From Euglena gracilis (Eukaryota > Euglenida > Euglenophyceae > Euglenales), in the NCBI GenBank assembly GCA_039621445.1, contig CP154954.1, forward strand, positions 66,050,891 to 66,114,890: a stretch of 64,000 nucleotides of DNA. Reading direction: 5' to 3'. The position numbers were made by a program, and so were the translations under genes. This document shows positions 36,486-63,514 of this stretch, in pieces (the stretch's first letter is position 1; each line of letters opens with the position of its first letter). The notes beneath the pieces were generated by a model. It saw nothing but the letters and a program-made list of their open reading frames with translations, had not been told where the DNA came from and made no database searches.

Positions 36486-36785
36486 TTGTGCTTACCGACC
36501 GAGGGGAGGGGGGAGGGGTGCTATAGGGTGCCTGCCACTAGCAGGCACACCCCCCCCCCCGGGGGGAGGGGTAGGGGTCCGGGGGGGGGGGGACCCAGAA
36601 AATTTTCATTGAAAATGGCCTTTTCCGGGCCCCCGGCGCCTTCGGCGCCAGGGTCGGAGGGGGGTGCCTACTATGGGCAGGCACCCCCCAAAACCCCCAA
36701 GGGGGGGTCGGATCGGGTGCCATGGGGTGCCTGCCCCTAGCACCCCCCCCCCTGTGGGGTAGGCACCCGACTAAGCACAAGCCTG
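36486..36785. mobile_element. Foldback element, family D, copy 2
   Basis: Ends: GCTTGTGCTTACCGACCGAG and CCGACTAAGCACAAGCCTGG. Inside: TGCCTGCCACTAGCAGGCAC, AAAATTTTCATTGAAAATGG and the C(TTCG)G-type hairpin GGCGCCTTCGGCGCC. It lies 40 bases from a small GCCTCCGCGGAGGC palindrome at 36820-36844. Confidence 0.8.
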
Positions 36786-38402
36786 GCTGTGGGTCTCAGC
36801 AAATTTGGTTACCTTAGCCTCCGCGGAGGCTCCGCGGAGGCAACCGATTTTATTTAATTATTTTCACCCCAACTCCACAATTTTTTTTTATTTTGCCACA
36901 CATCCCTTAAAAAAATTAAGTGTTGTTTAAACTCCAACACCGCCCACATCCCCACAGAAAAGCAAAAAAAAATCCCCTCTCACACGCCCCCATACCCCCC
37001 GAATGCCACAAGGACACCATGTCCGTTGATGAGGCACAGACCCTTCACCAGTTTGCCATTTATTCCATGTCCACCAAACTTGTTCGAAACCATTCATCCA
37101 TTTGCCACAAAAACGACATGTCCGCCTGATTTTGATTTCACCGTTCACCTGTTAGCTGTTTACGCCATGTCCGCCAAACTTTGTCCACACAACAAGATGT
37201 TGTTATTGGGGAGCGGGAGAGGGGGGTGGGGGGTAGGGGGAGAGGGGAAGGGGGGTGGGGGGGGAGGGTCCGGGAGCGGGAGGAGGGGGGCTGGGGGGGA
37301 GGGGGCTGCATAATGTTTCTCTTTGTAACACAAAAAAAACTAACAAATTCTCGTTCATTTCCATGTTCACAACATGCCCTGGCAAAGCCGGTTACCTTAG
37401 CCTCCGTGGAGCCTCCGCGGAGGCAACCAAAAAGTTAGGATTCCACTTTTGCAGTAGACCCTCAGGCTATCGAGCAGCAGCGAGGGAAAAACCCGATTTC
37501 AAAACAAAAACATGCACGAACATTCCAAACCCTAAACCACGCCCTTCACCAGATGAGAAAGCCAGAATGAAATCGAATCATGAAATAAAAATCACAGGTG
37601 ACCGGGTTATCAATGACATACACCATAAAAAAAATATTGCAAAAGCCTGGTCCGGAAGCCTAAGATTGGTTTGCTGGATGCAGGGCTGACCATGGGATAC
37701 TGGGCTATGCCAATGGATCCACTCGTGGATGACAATGAAAGAATATGGCATATGCAATCCATCACACACAATGGCACCCCCGGTTCACTCCTTTTTCAAG
37801 CACAAAATCGGTTTCAGGTTTCTCTTTGGTTCAAAAAACAGTCCGTTTCCTGTTCAATATGAGTTTAAAAAAGCACTGACGGACATGTCCTCTGAGGCAA
37901 AGAAATTGACCTACACTACAGCAAAGGTTGTGTAAACTGGAATGAAAAAACCTGAGACTTCAAAAAAATACTCCAGAAATCGTGCCTTCAGGTACTTTTT
38001 TGACGAATCAAAAAAAATGAATGCGAACAAAAAATTCCCGGTGTGAACCGCCAGAGAAAAAAAAAACGGTTTCCAGGGGTCCTGATGCCCCCCTCATCCC
38101 AAAATCTGGACCCCAATCCAAGGGGAGCAGACCCCCAATCCCCTTTGTGCAAAAAAATAACACTCATTTTGTACCTTGCTGGGGAGTGCACCGGGCCAGC
38201 ACAAGGGGATCGTGGTCGATGATTTGGGGCGGGGGGGCAACCAGTTGGCCGGGCAGTGACAGAACGAGGATATGTATGATATGTATGATATATGTGTGAT
38301 ATATGTATGATATATTTATGATATATGTGATATATGATATATACCTCACCACGCACATATATATCATATACATCATAAATATGATATGTATGATACCCGC
38401 CC
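36786..38402. other. Mostly non-coding, possible broken coding stretch
   Basis: The phrase GGTTACCTTAGCCTCCGCGG occurs at 36807 and again, slightly changed, at 37390. From 37560 to 37935 three plus-strand frames in turn look protein-like (KITGDRVINDIHHKKN; GYWAMPMDPLVDDNERIWHM; FKKALTDMSSEAKKLTYTT), as in a decayed coding segment with frameshifts, but no family is recognised. 38260-38395 is a TATGATATG/ATATATGTG low-complexity stretch. Confidence 0.35.
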
Positions 38403-38550
38403 CCCCCCCGGGCAATTGTCGCGCGACAAATCGGGCAGCACAGAGGGAGGTGACAATTTCCTGGGGTGACAATTTGGCCAGCACAGAGGGGGGTGACAAT
38501 TGCCCGGGGGCGTCAGTTGCCCGGGGGCGTCAATTGCCCACCCATGTCGG
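38403..38550. repeat. Family F repeat (CAATTGCCCGGGG units)
   Basis: GTGACAATTTCCTGGGGTGA and GTCAATTGCCCGGGG-type units in short tandem. Related blocks are at 38736-38880 and 39965-40107. Confidence 0.75.
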
Positions 38551-38632
38551 CCACATTAAATCCAAATGACCAAGAACACCATCTGAAACACCAGTGAACG
38601 CAGCAAAAATGCAGCTATGGTTGTGATATTGT

Positions 38633-38880
38633 GCAGAACATTTGGTACATTTCTCAGCACGTTATAGCGAAATAGAGGATCAATCGAGTCGTATCGGCGA
38701 AAAGAAAGTTCGGAAACATCTTTTGTGGGGGGGGTGACAAATTGGGCAGCACGGAGGGGGGTGACAATTTCCCGGGGTGACAAATTGGCCGGCACAGCCA
38801 GGGGTGACAATTGCCCGGGGGGTCACAATTGCCCGGGGGGCGTCAATTGCCCGGGGGCGTCAATTGCCCGGGGGGAGGGG
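38633..38880. repeat. Dispersed duplicate with family F tail, copy 1
   Basis: Unique-looking DNA (CTCAGCACGTTATAGC through AATCGAGTCGTATCGGCGAA) followed by TGACAAATTGGGCAGCACGG and tandem GTCAATTGCCCGGGG units. The same order, about 90% identical by eye, recurs at 39871-40107. Confidence 0.8.
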
Positions 38881-38978
38881 CGTGGGTATATATGAGTGGC
38901 AACGAGTGGGGGGGCAACCAATTGGCCGGGGGGGGGGTGCCGCGCAGCCCTGGCCGGGGCTCTGGCTCGGCGTTACAG

Positions 38979-39138
38979 ACTCGACCAGCAGCATCCGGGC
39001 GCTGGCGAGCCGGCGCGGCGCCGAGGAGACGGAGTCCCCCGGGGAGGGGGGCACCGGGGCGCTCTGCATGGAGACGCGGAACCAGCTGAGGGCCCGCGGC
39101 ATACCGGCAGGGAGGGGGAGGGGCCGCTGGGGGGAACG
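38979..39138 (+). CDS. Plus-strand exon, unknown protein
   Basis: After CGGCGTTACAG it reads DSTSSIRALASRRGAEETES, PGEGGTGALCMETRNQLRAR and GIPAGRGRGRWGE, ending GAACG|GTGATG. Almost every third base is G or C, and the minus-strand frames are much less biased, so the plus strand is preferred. Probably a flexible or helical segment. It is the only well-supported plus-strand exon, so a gene of opposite direction lies here. Confidence 0.5.
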
Positions 39139-39284
39139 GTGATGGCGGGGGGGGGGGCGGGGAGGCCGCAGTGGCGATGGACACGTTCAACGGGAGGGGC
39201 CTCAGACGGGTATGCCTGCCCCACCCCCCGAGCCACAATGGAACGTGAGGCCGGGGCCAAACTTGGGGGTCAAGCGCGGTACCC

Positions 39285-39393
39285 CCCTGGGAAACTGTCA
39301 CCTAACAGGTTGGCCGGTAGCGGGGACCCTGACAGTTTCCTGGGCGGGACCCTGACAGGTTCTCGGGCATGACAGTTTCCCGGGGGGGGGGGA
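39285..39393. mobile_element. Family E foldback, copy 2
   Basis: CCCCTGGGAAACTGTCACCT on the left and GACAGTTTCCCGGGG on the right, with GACAGGTTGGCCGGTAGCGG and GACAGGTTCTCGGGCATGAC between. Same layout as the copies at 36.0 and 47.1 kb. Confidence 0.8.
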
Positions 39394-39870
39394 TGAATTT
39401 CGGAGGCCCATGTACAAAATGGGCGACTTCTGAAAAATTGGGGAGCAATATGGCGAGCTAAGGACAGCCAGATGACAATTGTAAGGGGCCGATTCGTATG
39501 TCGGCAGGAGGGGGGGGGGGCCAAGAACCCAACAGGGACCAAGCGCGACTGAGGGGGCAGGGTATCTGGATATTAGACCCCCCGGGGAAGTCACCTAATC
39601 CCTCTGCTTCGGATCTCAAAGAAGAGGAATCTCAAAAAACATCCCCAACCAGGCTTCCTTTCGTCAACCCAAGGGGGGGGAGTGCCTTGTGCTATGGGGT
39701 GCCTGACCATACCAGGCACAGGCCCGCCTTCAGGGGCGGTCAATTGTGTGCTTCCAACCCAGCCAAAGTTACTTTGAAAATGGTTTTTTTCATGTGCCGG
39801 AGCCTCAGGGGGTGTGCTATATCACTACCCACCCCAAAACCTGACCCCACCCCCGGGTCGAAAGTGCCCC

Positions 39871-40107
39871 ACATTTGGTATGTGACATTTCTCAGCACGT
39901 TATAGCAAAATAGAGGATCAATCGAGTCGTGTCGGCGAAAAGAAAGTTCACAAACATCTTCTGTGGGGGGGGGTGACAAGTTGGGCAGCACAGAGGGGGG
40001 TGACAATTTCCAGGAGTGACAAATTGGGCGGCACAGCCGGGTGACAATTCCCGGGGGCGTCAATTGCCCGGGGGCGTCAATTGCCCGGGGGCGTCAATTG
40101 CCCGGGG
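39871..40107. repeat. Dispersed duplicate with family F tail, copy 2
   Basis: Second copy of the 38.6-38.9 kb segment, in the same orientation about 1.24 kb away. The tandem GTCAATTGCCCGGGG tail has three near-identical units. Confidence 0.8.
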
Positions 40108-42204
40108 GGGGGGTGTACACTCCTGCCTGCGCATAGCACCCCCTTCGAGTGGGGGGGGGGGTCATTTCCTTAAAAAGAAGCCTGTCCTACCAAATAACTT
40201 AAACCACTACCCAATGACTACCTAATGACTGTGCAATCGTCGGGTGACGGTTACTACAATTGTTGAGGTTACTACAATTGAAACTGTTTGAACTCCGTTT
40301 TGCAGTTTTTATAGTTTTTATGCCTGGTTGCTGGAATTTGTGGAGAATTCCCTCACAGGATCACGCTTCGTTTACATCACCCCCTTGTCTAAGCACCGGA
40401 AAAGATGGGTAAGAACCGGGGGGGGGGGGTGCTTATTTTGCCAAAATATGGGAAAGAACCAGGGGGGTGGTGCTTAGATGGGGAAAAAATTGACTGCAAA
40501 AAAAATCCGGCGCTTCGCGCCGAAAAGGAAGAATTCCCCTTATTTTGGAGGTCCACTGTTGAACTTACACACATTTGGACGCAGAAATCAACAATACCTC
40601 ACCAAATCAGGTCTCAGAAGTTGCGTAAATTTCGAAATATCTGAGAAATTTCCCTTAAAAATGCACACAAAATAAACCTCCCGGTGACGATGACCTTTAA
40701 AAGGTGGGTAAGAGCCGGGGGGGTGCTTAGAAAAGGGTGGTGCTTAGACAGGGGGGGGGCAATAGCACCTGGGGGGTACCCAGATCAGATTGAAATCGGA
40801 AAATTTGAAAATGGAAAAACTGGCGGGCGGGGAAATGCTGTTGGCTAACCCCCCTGTGTGCACCGCCGCTTGTTTGGTGCCTTTATCCCTTCTTCTAGCC
40901 TGGCACCTCCGCCTCTGGCCTCAAGCCTGTCACCTCTGCCTTTTTGGCTGTGTGGTGGTGGCCGAAGCCTGGCGGGACTGGCCTGGCCCCGCTTTGGAGT
41001 TGCTGCTGGAACTGGGCCGGACTTGGGTGAGATTTAGACCCAGAAAAGAAACCAAAGAAGTGAATTGGGAGCCCAGCGGATTTCGGGCCTCCCTGCCCTT
41101 CGGGGCTGCCCAGTGGTGGGTTTGGAGAGGGGTTGACAACCTGCAGGTGGCGTGGCCGAGCAGGAGTCTAACGTTGGGCAAAGCCAATGGTTGGCCAAAT
41201 GGGAGGCAGCGGCGATTGGCGGCACGGCGTGCGCCGCGCCTCGTGCTCTGTGGTCGGTCTACTGCGTGCAAGGCAGACCGTATGCCCCGCAAGGAAAAGG
41301 GGAACGCAGTGCGCAGGCAGGTGGGGTGGCGAGTCAGGAAACAATGCGGAAAAGACGGCATCGACACCCGAAAATGGGCCGATGGGAATGGCACGGGAGA
41401 AGGGCGGCATACCTTGCGTTAAGGCGCCCCAAACATCCCCGGGCACCGTTGCAACGCTCGTGCAGACCATTTTGGGCTCATCTTTGCGCCTCCAAAGCAT
41501 AATCTGCACAGCCACCCTTCGGTCAGCTATAAAGCAAATAACGTTTGTCGATTTAAAGAGCAAAAGGGGGGGGACAGGACCCCGTCATCGTGTTCAAATG
41601 TCACAACCTCTTGTCCAGGAAGAGGTGGGCTGTCAGTCAGATATGAATTCGCTGTCAAAAAAAGAACGAGGCAGCACACATCACCAACACGCAAACGGCG
41701 GAAAATATTTTCGCCCATTGAGTGCAGAAAAGGCCGAGTACAATCTCCGAAGCCTGGGACTTCGCGGTTGGAAGCAGAGACATGTGATCACGACGACGGT
41801 AATTCAATGCGCTGGGAATGCTGACCCATTGTATTGGAGGTTCGAAATTCGGAGGGGGGACTTTCAGGAAAATGTGAGAAAACTCCCAGATTGTTTTCAT
41901 ATTTTAACAAAGGTGCTGGAACTACTTGACAGTTTCCCAGGTGGGACATTGACTGGCTCTCGGGCATGACAGTTTCCCGGGATTGGGTCTCAGAACCTCA
42001 AGGTAGCGGGCAAGACGAAAAGCATTCCGTGCAAGAAGAGCTGAGCAGCACGACGGAGATGCCCTGATGGGCAATAGGAGAACACTCGGCGACCGGGGGC
42101 AAGCACAGACAGGTGCAAGCACGGTGGGATGGGGTCAGGGGAGGGGATAGGAGGGGGGGGTCGAAAGCCGCTGGGGAGGACCAGCCTCCCATGGCAGCCG
42201 GCCA
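40108..42204. other. No firm gene; old repeat ends and long open frames
   Basis: 40165-40185 carries CCTTAAAAAGAAGCCTGTCC, identical to a family A end, without a partner. 40498-40530 carries the hairpin GGCGCTTCGCGCCGAAAAGG. From 40790 to 41970 overlapping plus-strand frames of about 210 and 260 codons are open, and a minus frame is open too. None shows GC3 bias or splice edges, and no family is recognised. A family E fragment lies at 41926-41983. Confidence 0.35.
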
Positions 42205-42478
42205 GGGGTTTTTTAAGACCGGGGGGGTCCCCCCCACCCACCCATCCCCTGGGGGGCCCCCCTGGGGGGGTCCTGGGGGACCCACAAAAAATGACCGAAA
42301 ATCGCGAAAAGTGCTAAAAATAGCACTTTTGCAAAAAAAATTCGGCGCCTTTGGCGCCGAAAAGTATATCCCACCCCCCTGCGGGAGGACCCCGGGGGGG
42401 GGGGGGCTCGGCCGGACCCACCCACCCTACCCCCCCCCCTCCCCTCCCCGGGGGTCCATGACTGAAAAAAAACCCGTG
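42205..42478. mobile_element. Foldback element, family A, copy 3
   Basis: Ends CAGGGGTTTTTTAAGACCGG and CATGACTGAAAAAAAACCC. Contains CGCGAAAAGTGCTAAAAATA, the hairpin GGCGCCTTTGGCGCCGAAAA and GTATATCCCACCC, as in copy 1 at 6.7 kb (about 85-90% by eye). Confidence 0.8.
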
Positions 42479-43244
42479 GCAGCCGGCGGACTGGGCTGGC
42501 AGCACCCCTGAGCTCAGCGAGGAGCGTGTCCGGGGAATCCAATCAGAACCGCCCTTGACAGGTGGAAGGGATGGGCTGCGCGTCGATCAGCGTCGGAGAC
42601 AGCAGCGTCGGAGACTGACAAACCCCAAAAAATATTGGGACCAGGCTGATTCTGGAAACGTGGAAGTTCTGGGGTGAAAAATCCAGAAATGGCAAAAAAT
42701 TGACAAAAAAAGACTGCGGCATCGGGTAAAATGTGGTCCAGGATGCGAAAACGGGGGGGGGGATTGTCATCACCCTTCTGTGCTGCCAAACGTGTCGCGC
42801 AACAACTGTCGGTGGGAGTGGAGTGCGTGTGGTAGTGATTCCTCAGAGCACCCCACCTGGATGGAAAAGTGGGAGGGGGTTGCTTCGCAGGAGGTCAGCA
42901 GGGGGTTGGTGGGTGAGCCAAAGAGAGGCCGTTCCGGCGGAGCTTCATTAGTCAGGTCAAAGAGCGCTCCAGGTCACGTGGGTGTGGCAGTCCCCCCACC
43001 TGAGACCACCGACCCGATGACGTGATCAAAGAGAGTTTTCTCTTCCAGATTCGGTGGCTTGCAAACTGAACGTAAATTTGCAATGGCCTGTCGAAGAGGA
43101 ATCCCGTCAAATGCAACGTCTCATTTAACGACCCCCCAAGCAAAAACCACAACAGACATGTTGGCAGCAAGTCCCAGGACCCTGGAAGGTGTCTGGAGGC
43201 TGGAGGACAGATCAGTGGGGAGGGACACAACAGCGTTTTGAACG
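42479..43244. other. Non-coding or weakly coding
   Basis: A minus-strand stretch at 42855-42955 reads PERPLFGSPTNPLLTSCEA and ends in a good donor (ATCCAG|GTGGGG), but has little else to support it. Otherwise nothing is recognised. Confidence 0.3.
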
Positions 43245-43425
43245 TGTTGTTTTGTGACAAAATTGATTCCACATTGGTCAAACCTTGGACATATCCAGGA
43301 GGTTGGGCTTTAAATATCTCAAAAATGTGTGCTTCAGGGTCAAACAAAATCGCTGATTTCCAATGTCCAGGTGGGTGGTTGTGTGCCCTGGTGTGCTGCA
43401 ATTTGTCGCCTGCAAAATTGTCCTC
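43245..43425 (+). repeat. Inverted repeat, left arm
   Basis: Begins TTTTGTGACAAAATTGATTC and runs through ATATCCAGGAGGTTGG, TGTGCTTCAGGGTCAAAC and TGTGCTGCAATTTGTCGCC. The reverse complement occurs at 44985-45160, about 80-85% identical by eye, leaving 1.56 kb between the arms. Confidence 0.8.
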
Positions 43426-43925
43426 CACTAAACATCCCAAACCCGAACCCCCCCGGGGGGAAGTGCTTTCTCCCCTCTCCCCCTCTCCATTAGTATTCTG
43501 AAAAAAAGTGAAATCTGACTTCCATTATGCACACATGCAAGAATCAGTTCAGATGTGTTGGTGCATGGGTGACAGGACATCGACAATCTCTGGAACCAGA
43601 TCAGCCGAAAGAATGCACCGCCGCAAGGGGTTCCATTGAGGGAATCAACAGTGATGTAACGGTGCCTCAAACGACGGGGTAACTGCAGGTGAACCGCCGA
43701 AGAAACTCTTCCCCCACTCATGGTGGGGCAACCTCGACGTCATTGGCGTTGCGTGTGAGAGGCAGCCTTCCCAATTGACATGTTCTTCGGGTCCAAAAGG
43801 AGAACAATTGAAGCCTCTGAAGAGCCTGGACCTCTTGCCCCTTTGGGGGGGGGATTGAGTGGGAGTGGTTGGGTTCGGCCGGTTGAAAGGCTGGACCAGG
43901 CTCCAAGCATCAGAAAAACACAAGG

Positions 43926-43956
<31 letters not shown>

Positions 43957-44984
43957 AAAAAAAAAAAAACTCAGAAAAAAAAAAAAAAACAGTAGTTGCA
44001 TTGACAAATCCAGGAATGCTCGTCCCAAGGAGTTAAATTCCCTGGGTTTGTAACTCAGAAGACACCGTTCACGCGCGCGCACACACACAACAACAAACAA
44101 ACAAACAAACTATGATCTGTGGGTTGGAAGACATCACACAATACAAAAAAATATGGCATGGTTGCCAAACCGTCACTCGTTCTGGGAGGTGCGAGTTCGG
44201 TCGTTCAGGCACGGTGGGTAAAGTTAGGCCCCACGTCCGGCCGCCAGGTGTAGCCCTAACCCTCACTCCTTGCGAAATAACCCAAGGAACCCTTTGGGGG
44301 CATTCCCTGCGGGCCACCGTTCGGCGGCCATGTGACGGCACTTTCCAAAAGTTTCCCGGCGCTGTGTGCCAGAACGCATACCCAGACCCTCGTTGGTCTC
44401 GGTATCCTTGGCAAGTCGAGGTCCCGGGGGGGGGGGTCCGTCCAGTTAAAAAGAAGCCAATCCCCCAACCTCTCCCCCACCTCGGCCTTTATATTTTGGT
44501 TTCCTCCCCTCCCCCCGCCGCACCCTTTGGGGTCGGGCTTCCGGACCGAGGAACGGGCGGGGCCAATCTCCCCCAGCGCCCCCGCCCTGTCCCTTTCCGG
44601 AGCCACCAAGCTGGTCCCCCCCCCTCCCCTCGCTGTCAGGGGAGAGGAGGCACAAGCAACTGTGCTGAAAACAGACATTTGCCACTGAATTTCCTCTGTG
44701 TTGAAAAATCAGCGAAGACCATTGCCAAAGTGGAAAGCAGTTGAAATTAGCAACAAGGCAGGGAAAGAAGTGGAGCAGGTGGAAGGGACTCATATCAGCA
44801 GGCCAGCAAGTCAAATAAAAAAAAGGGAAATATTACATTATTGTTGGAATTGGTCTCCCCAGACCGAGGAGGAAACTACCGTCGCAGCCAGTTCTTCCGC
44901 AGGTCATTGTGGGATGTAGAATGAGAGATGTTTTGAAGATGACCTTGAATGTTATCGATTCCATTTACAAAGTTGTGCTGGCCA
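43426..44984. other. Interior of the inverted-repeat pair
   Basis: Holds a 65-base poly-A tract with a few G and C bases (43925-43990). A minus-strand stretch at 43600-43695 reads RHRYITVDSLNGTPCGGAFF. A GC-rich stretch at 44520-44640 is open on both strands (plus: RAGPISPSAPALSLSGATKL). None is convincing as an exon. GTTAAAAAGAAGCC at 44452 resembles a family A end. Confidence 0.35.
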
Positions 44985-45160
44985 ATTTGTCACCCCCCAA
45001 TTTTAGAGGCGACAAATTGCAGCACACGAGGGCACACAACCACCCACTGGGGCAATGTGAAATCAGTGATCTTGTTTGGCCCTGAAGTACACATTTTTCC
45101 AACCTCCTGGATATGTCCAAGGATTGACCAATGTGGAATCAATTTTATCACAAAAAAAAA
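44985..45160 (-). repeat. Inverted repeat, right arm
   Basis: Reverse complement of 43245-43425: GACAAATTGCAGCACACGAG, TTTGGCCCTGAAGTACACAT, CTCCTGGATATGTCCAAGG and GGAATCAATTTTATCACAAA. Confidence 0.8.
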
Positions 45161-45623
45161 CTCCCAACAGAAACTCATTTGTTTTGACATTCCTGCCCAT
45201 ATTCAATATTCCAGGTAGTGCAATTGTTCCCCCCCCCCGTGAGTTGGCCGATTTTTCGCGACCATTCCCCGGCGTTGAGCATATCTCTCCATGTGTATGG
45301 TGTGGCAATTTACAATTACATTGTGGCAATTTCGAGAATTGTGGGATGCTCCCAGATGATGAAATGCAAATCAATGGCTGTTTGCCCATTCCAAAAGCCA
45401 TGCGTGATCAGGACGCGTCAAATCAGCCGGCACAATAGAGGAATCTATCCTGAACCCTCCTTTCCTTTTTCAAGAGACGCACCCGGAAATTCTCCAACTT
45501 CAGAGGAGTTCTTGAAAACAGACGGTGACCCGGAGGAAACAGTCTGAAGGAAAGCGATGCATCCGGATTCTCTTCAGAAAAGATTGCCATCAACGCTCAA
45601 TCCATTCAACATTGAATTAACAC

Positions 45624-45769
45624 CTGGCCGCGGCCAGACATACTCCACCGGCGCCGAGGAAGTTGTAGCGTCACAGTCCACCTCGAGCACCAACGATGGC
45701 TCAGGCATCCGGTGCACGTCGCGGCGGAGGTAGGCGGCCACCAGGGCAGTGGCAGACCAGAACGGGAAG
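45624..45769 (-). CDS. Exon of unknown protein downstream of the kinase
   Basis: Starts after GAACTAAG and reads FPFWSATALVAAYLRRDVHR, MPEPSLVLEVDCDATTSSAP and VEYVWPRP, ending GGCCAG|GTGTTA. Mostly GC-ending codons. It follows the receiver exons on the same strand and could be a C-terminal part of the kinase, but it does not look like the last third of a receiver domain. Confidence 0.5.
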
Positions 45770-46097
45770 CTTAGTTCATTATGAATCAACTAGATCGAGG
45801 GGGGGTGAGCTGGCCAAAAAAAAGGGGAAAGGTGCACAAAAATATGTAAACACCCCCAAACCCCCCAGGTCAGTAGGATCTGGTTTGCTTGGTCGGCAGA
45901 TCGCAAAAAAAAGTGCTCGTGAATAACATTAATTTCAGATTTTGTGTGTTATTATTTATTTTGGTGTTGGGTTGAGTGACTGGAGCGTTGCTTGGTGTGC
46001 ATTGTTCTGGGCTGGGCTGCAGCCATGGCCTTGGGGTGAATGTCCTTGCCGATGCAGCAATGGGACCGGCTCCGCCCCATCCAACGGCTGTTCCACC

Positions 46098-46604
46098 CAG
46101 GGAATTTCTTAAGGACCCCCCGGGGGGGGTCCAGCCTCCGACTGGCAAAAAGGCTGCTGGCTGGATTTGAGCTGCTGGCTGGACCCCCCCCCCGGGGGGG
46201 GGGGGGGGGGGGGGGGGTCCGGGGCTGGAGGGGGCTGGGCTGGGCTGGGTCGGTGAAAAACAAAATTTTCTAACCCATTTTTGCCATTTTCGACATTTAG
46301 GTGGATGGAGCTAGATCAAGGCTGGGGGCTGTGATGGAGGAAACTGTGGTGAGGGGAAAAAATGCAGGGATAGGTGAGCTGGGCAGCCCAGTTGGCTGGC
46401 CAGCCTGCGGCCGGCTGGCCCGGCCTTCGGCCGGCTGGCCCGGCCTCTAGCCGGGCTGGACCCGACTTTATTTCAGTCGACCCCCCCCCGGGGGGGGGGG
46501 GGGCTCCCAGCCCGAATTTGGGCTGCTGGCTGGATTTGAGCTGCTGGCTGGCTGGACCCCCCCCAGGGGGGTAGGGTACCCTCCGGCTTAAGAAATTCCC
46601 TGGT
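46098..46604. mobile_element. Foldback element, family I, copy 1
   Basis: Left CAGGGAATTTCTTAAGGACC, right CCGGCTTAAGAAATTCCCTGG, a near-perfect 15-base mirror. Inside are repeats of GCTGCTGGCTGGATTTGAGC and GGCCGGCTGGCCCGGCCT with C/G blocks. Related elements lie at 58340-58808, and parts at 4390-4470 and 62215-62640. Confidence 0.8.
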
Positions 46605-46874
46605 TCCACCCCCCCCCTGCCAAGGCGTGCAGGTTCAGGTGGAAGCATCGACAGAATTCTCAGGCTGCGGTGCAAAGAGATGGAAACGCCGCGGACACTG
46701 CTTCTCCGGCACGGGGGATGGGCAGCCCGGCCCCGAGAGGAAAGTGACACCTCCAATACTTTGTTGGCATAACTGTGTCTGGCAGCGGCCAGCTGGAGGT
46801 GCACACTGGGGACAGCTGCCCCCCCCCTTCCCCGCTGTCGAAGCAAAAGCAAAGCCTGGGGGAAGAGCCGCGCG

Positions 46875-63514
<16,640 letters not shown>

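Noticed and set aside
40790-41969. Plus-strand frames of 210 and 260 codons
   Set aside because: They overlap in different registers, the opposite strand is open as well, codon bias is lacking, and no motif is recognised.
43859-44053. Lysine-rich frame
   Set aside because: Poly-A tract translation.
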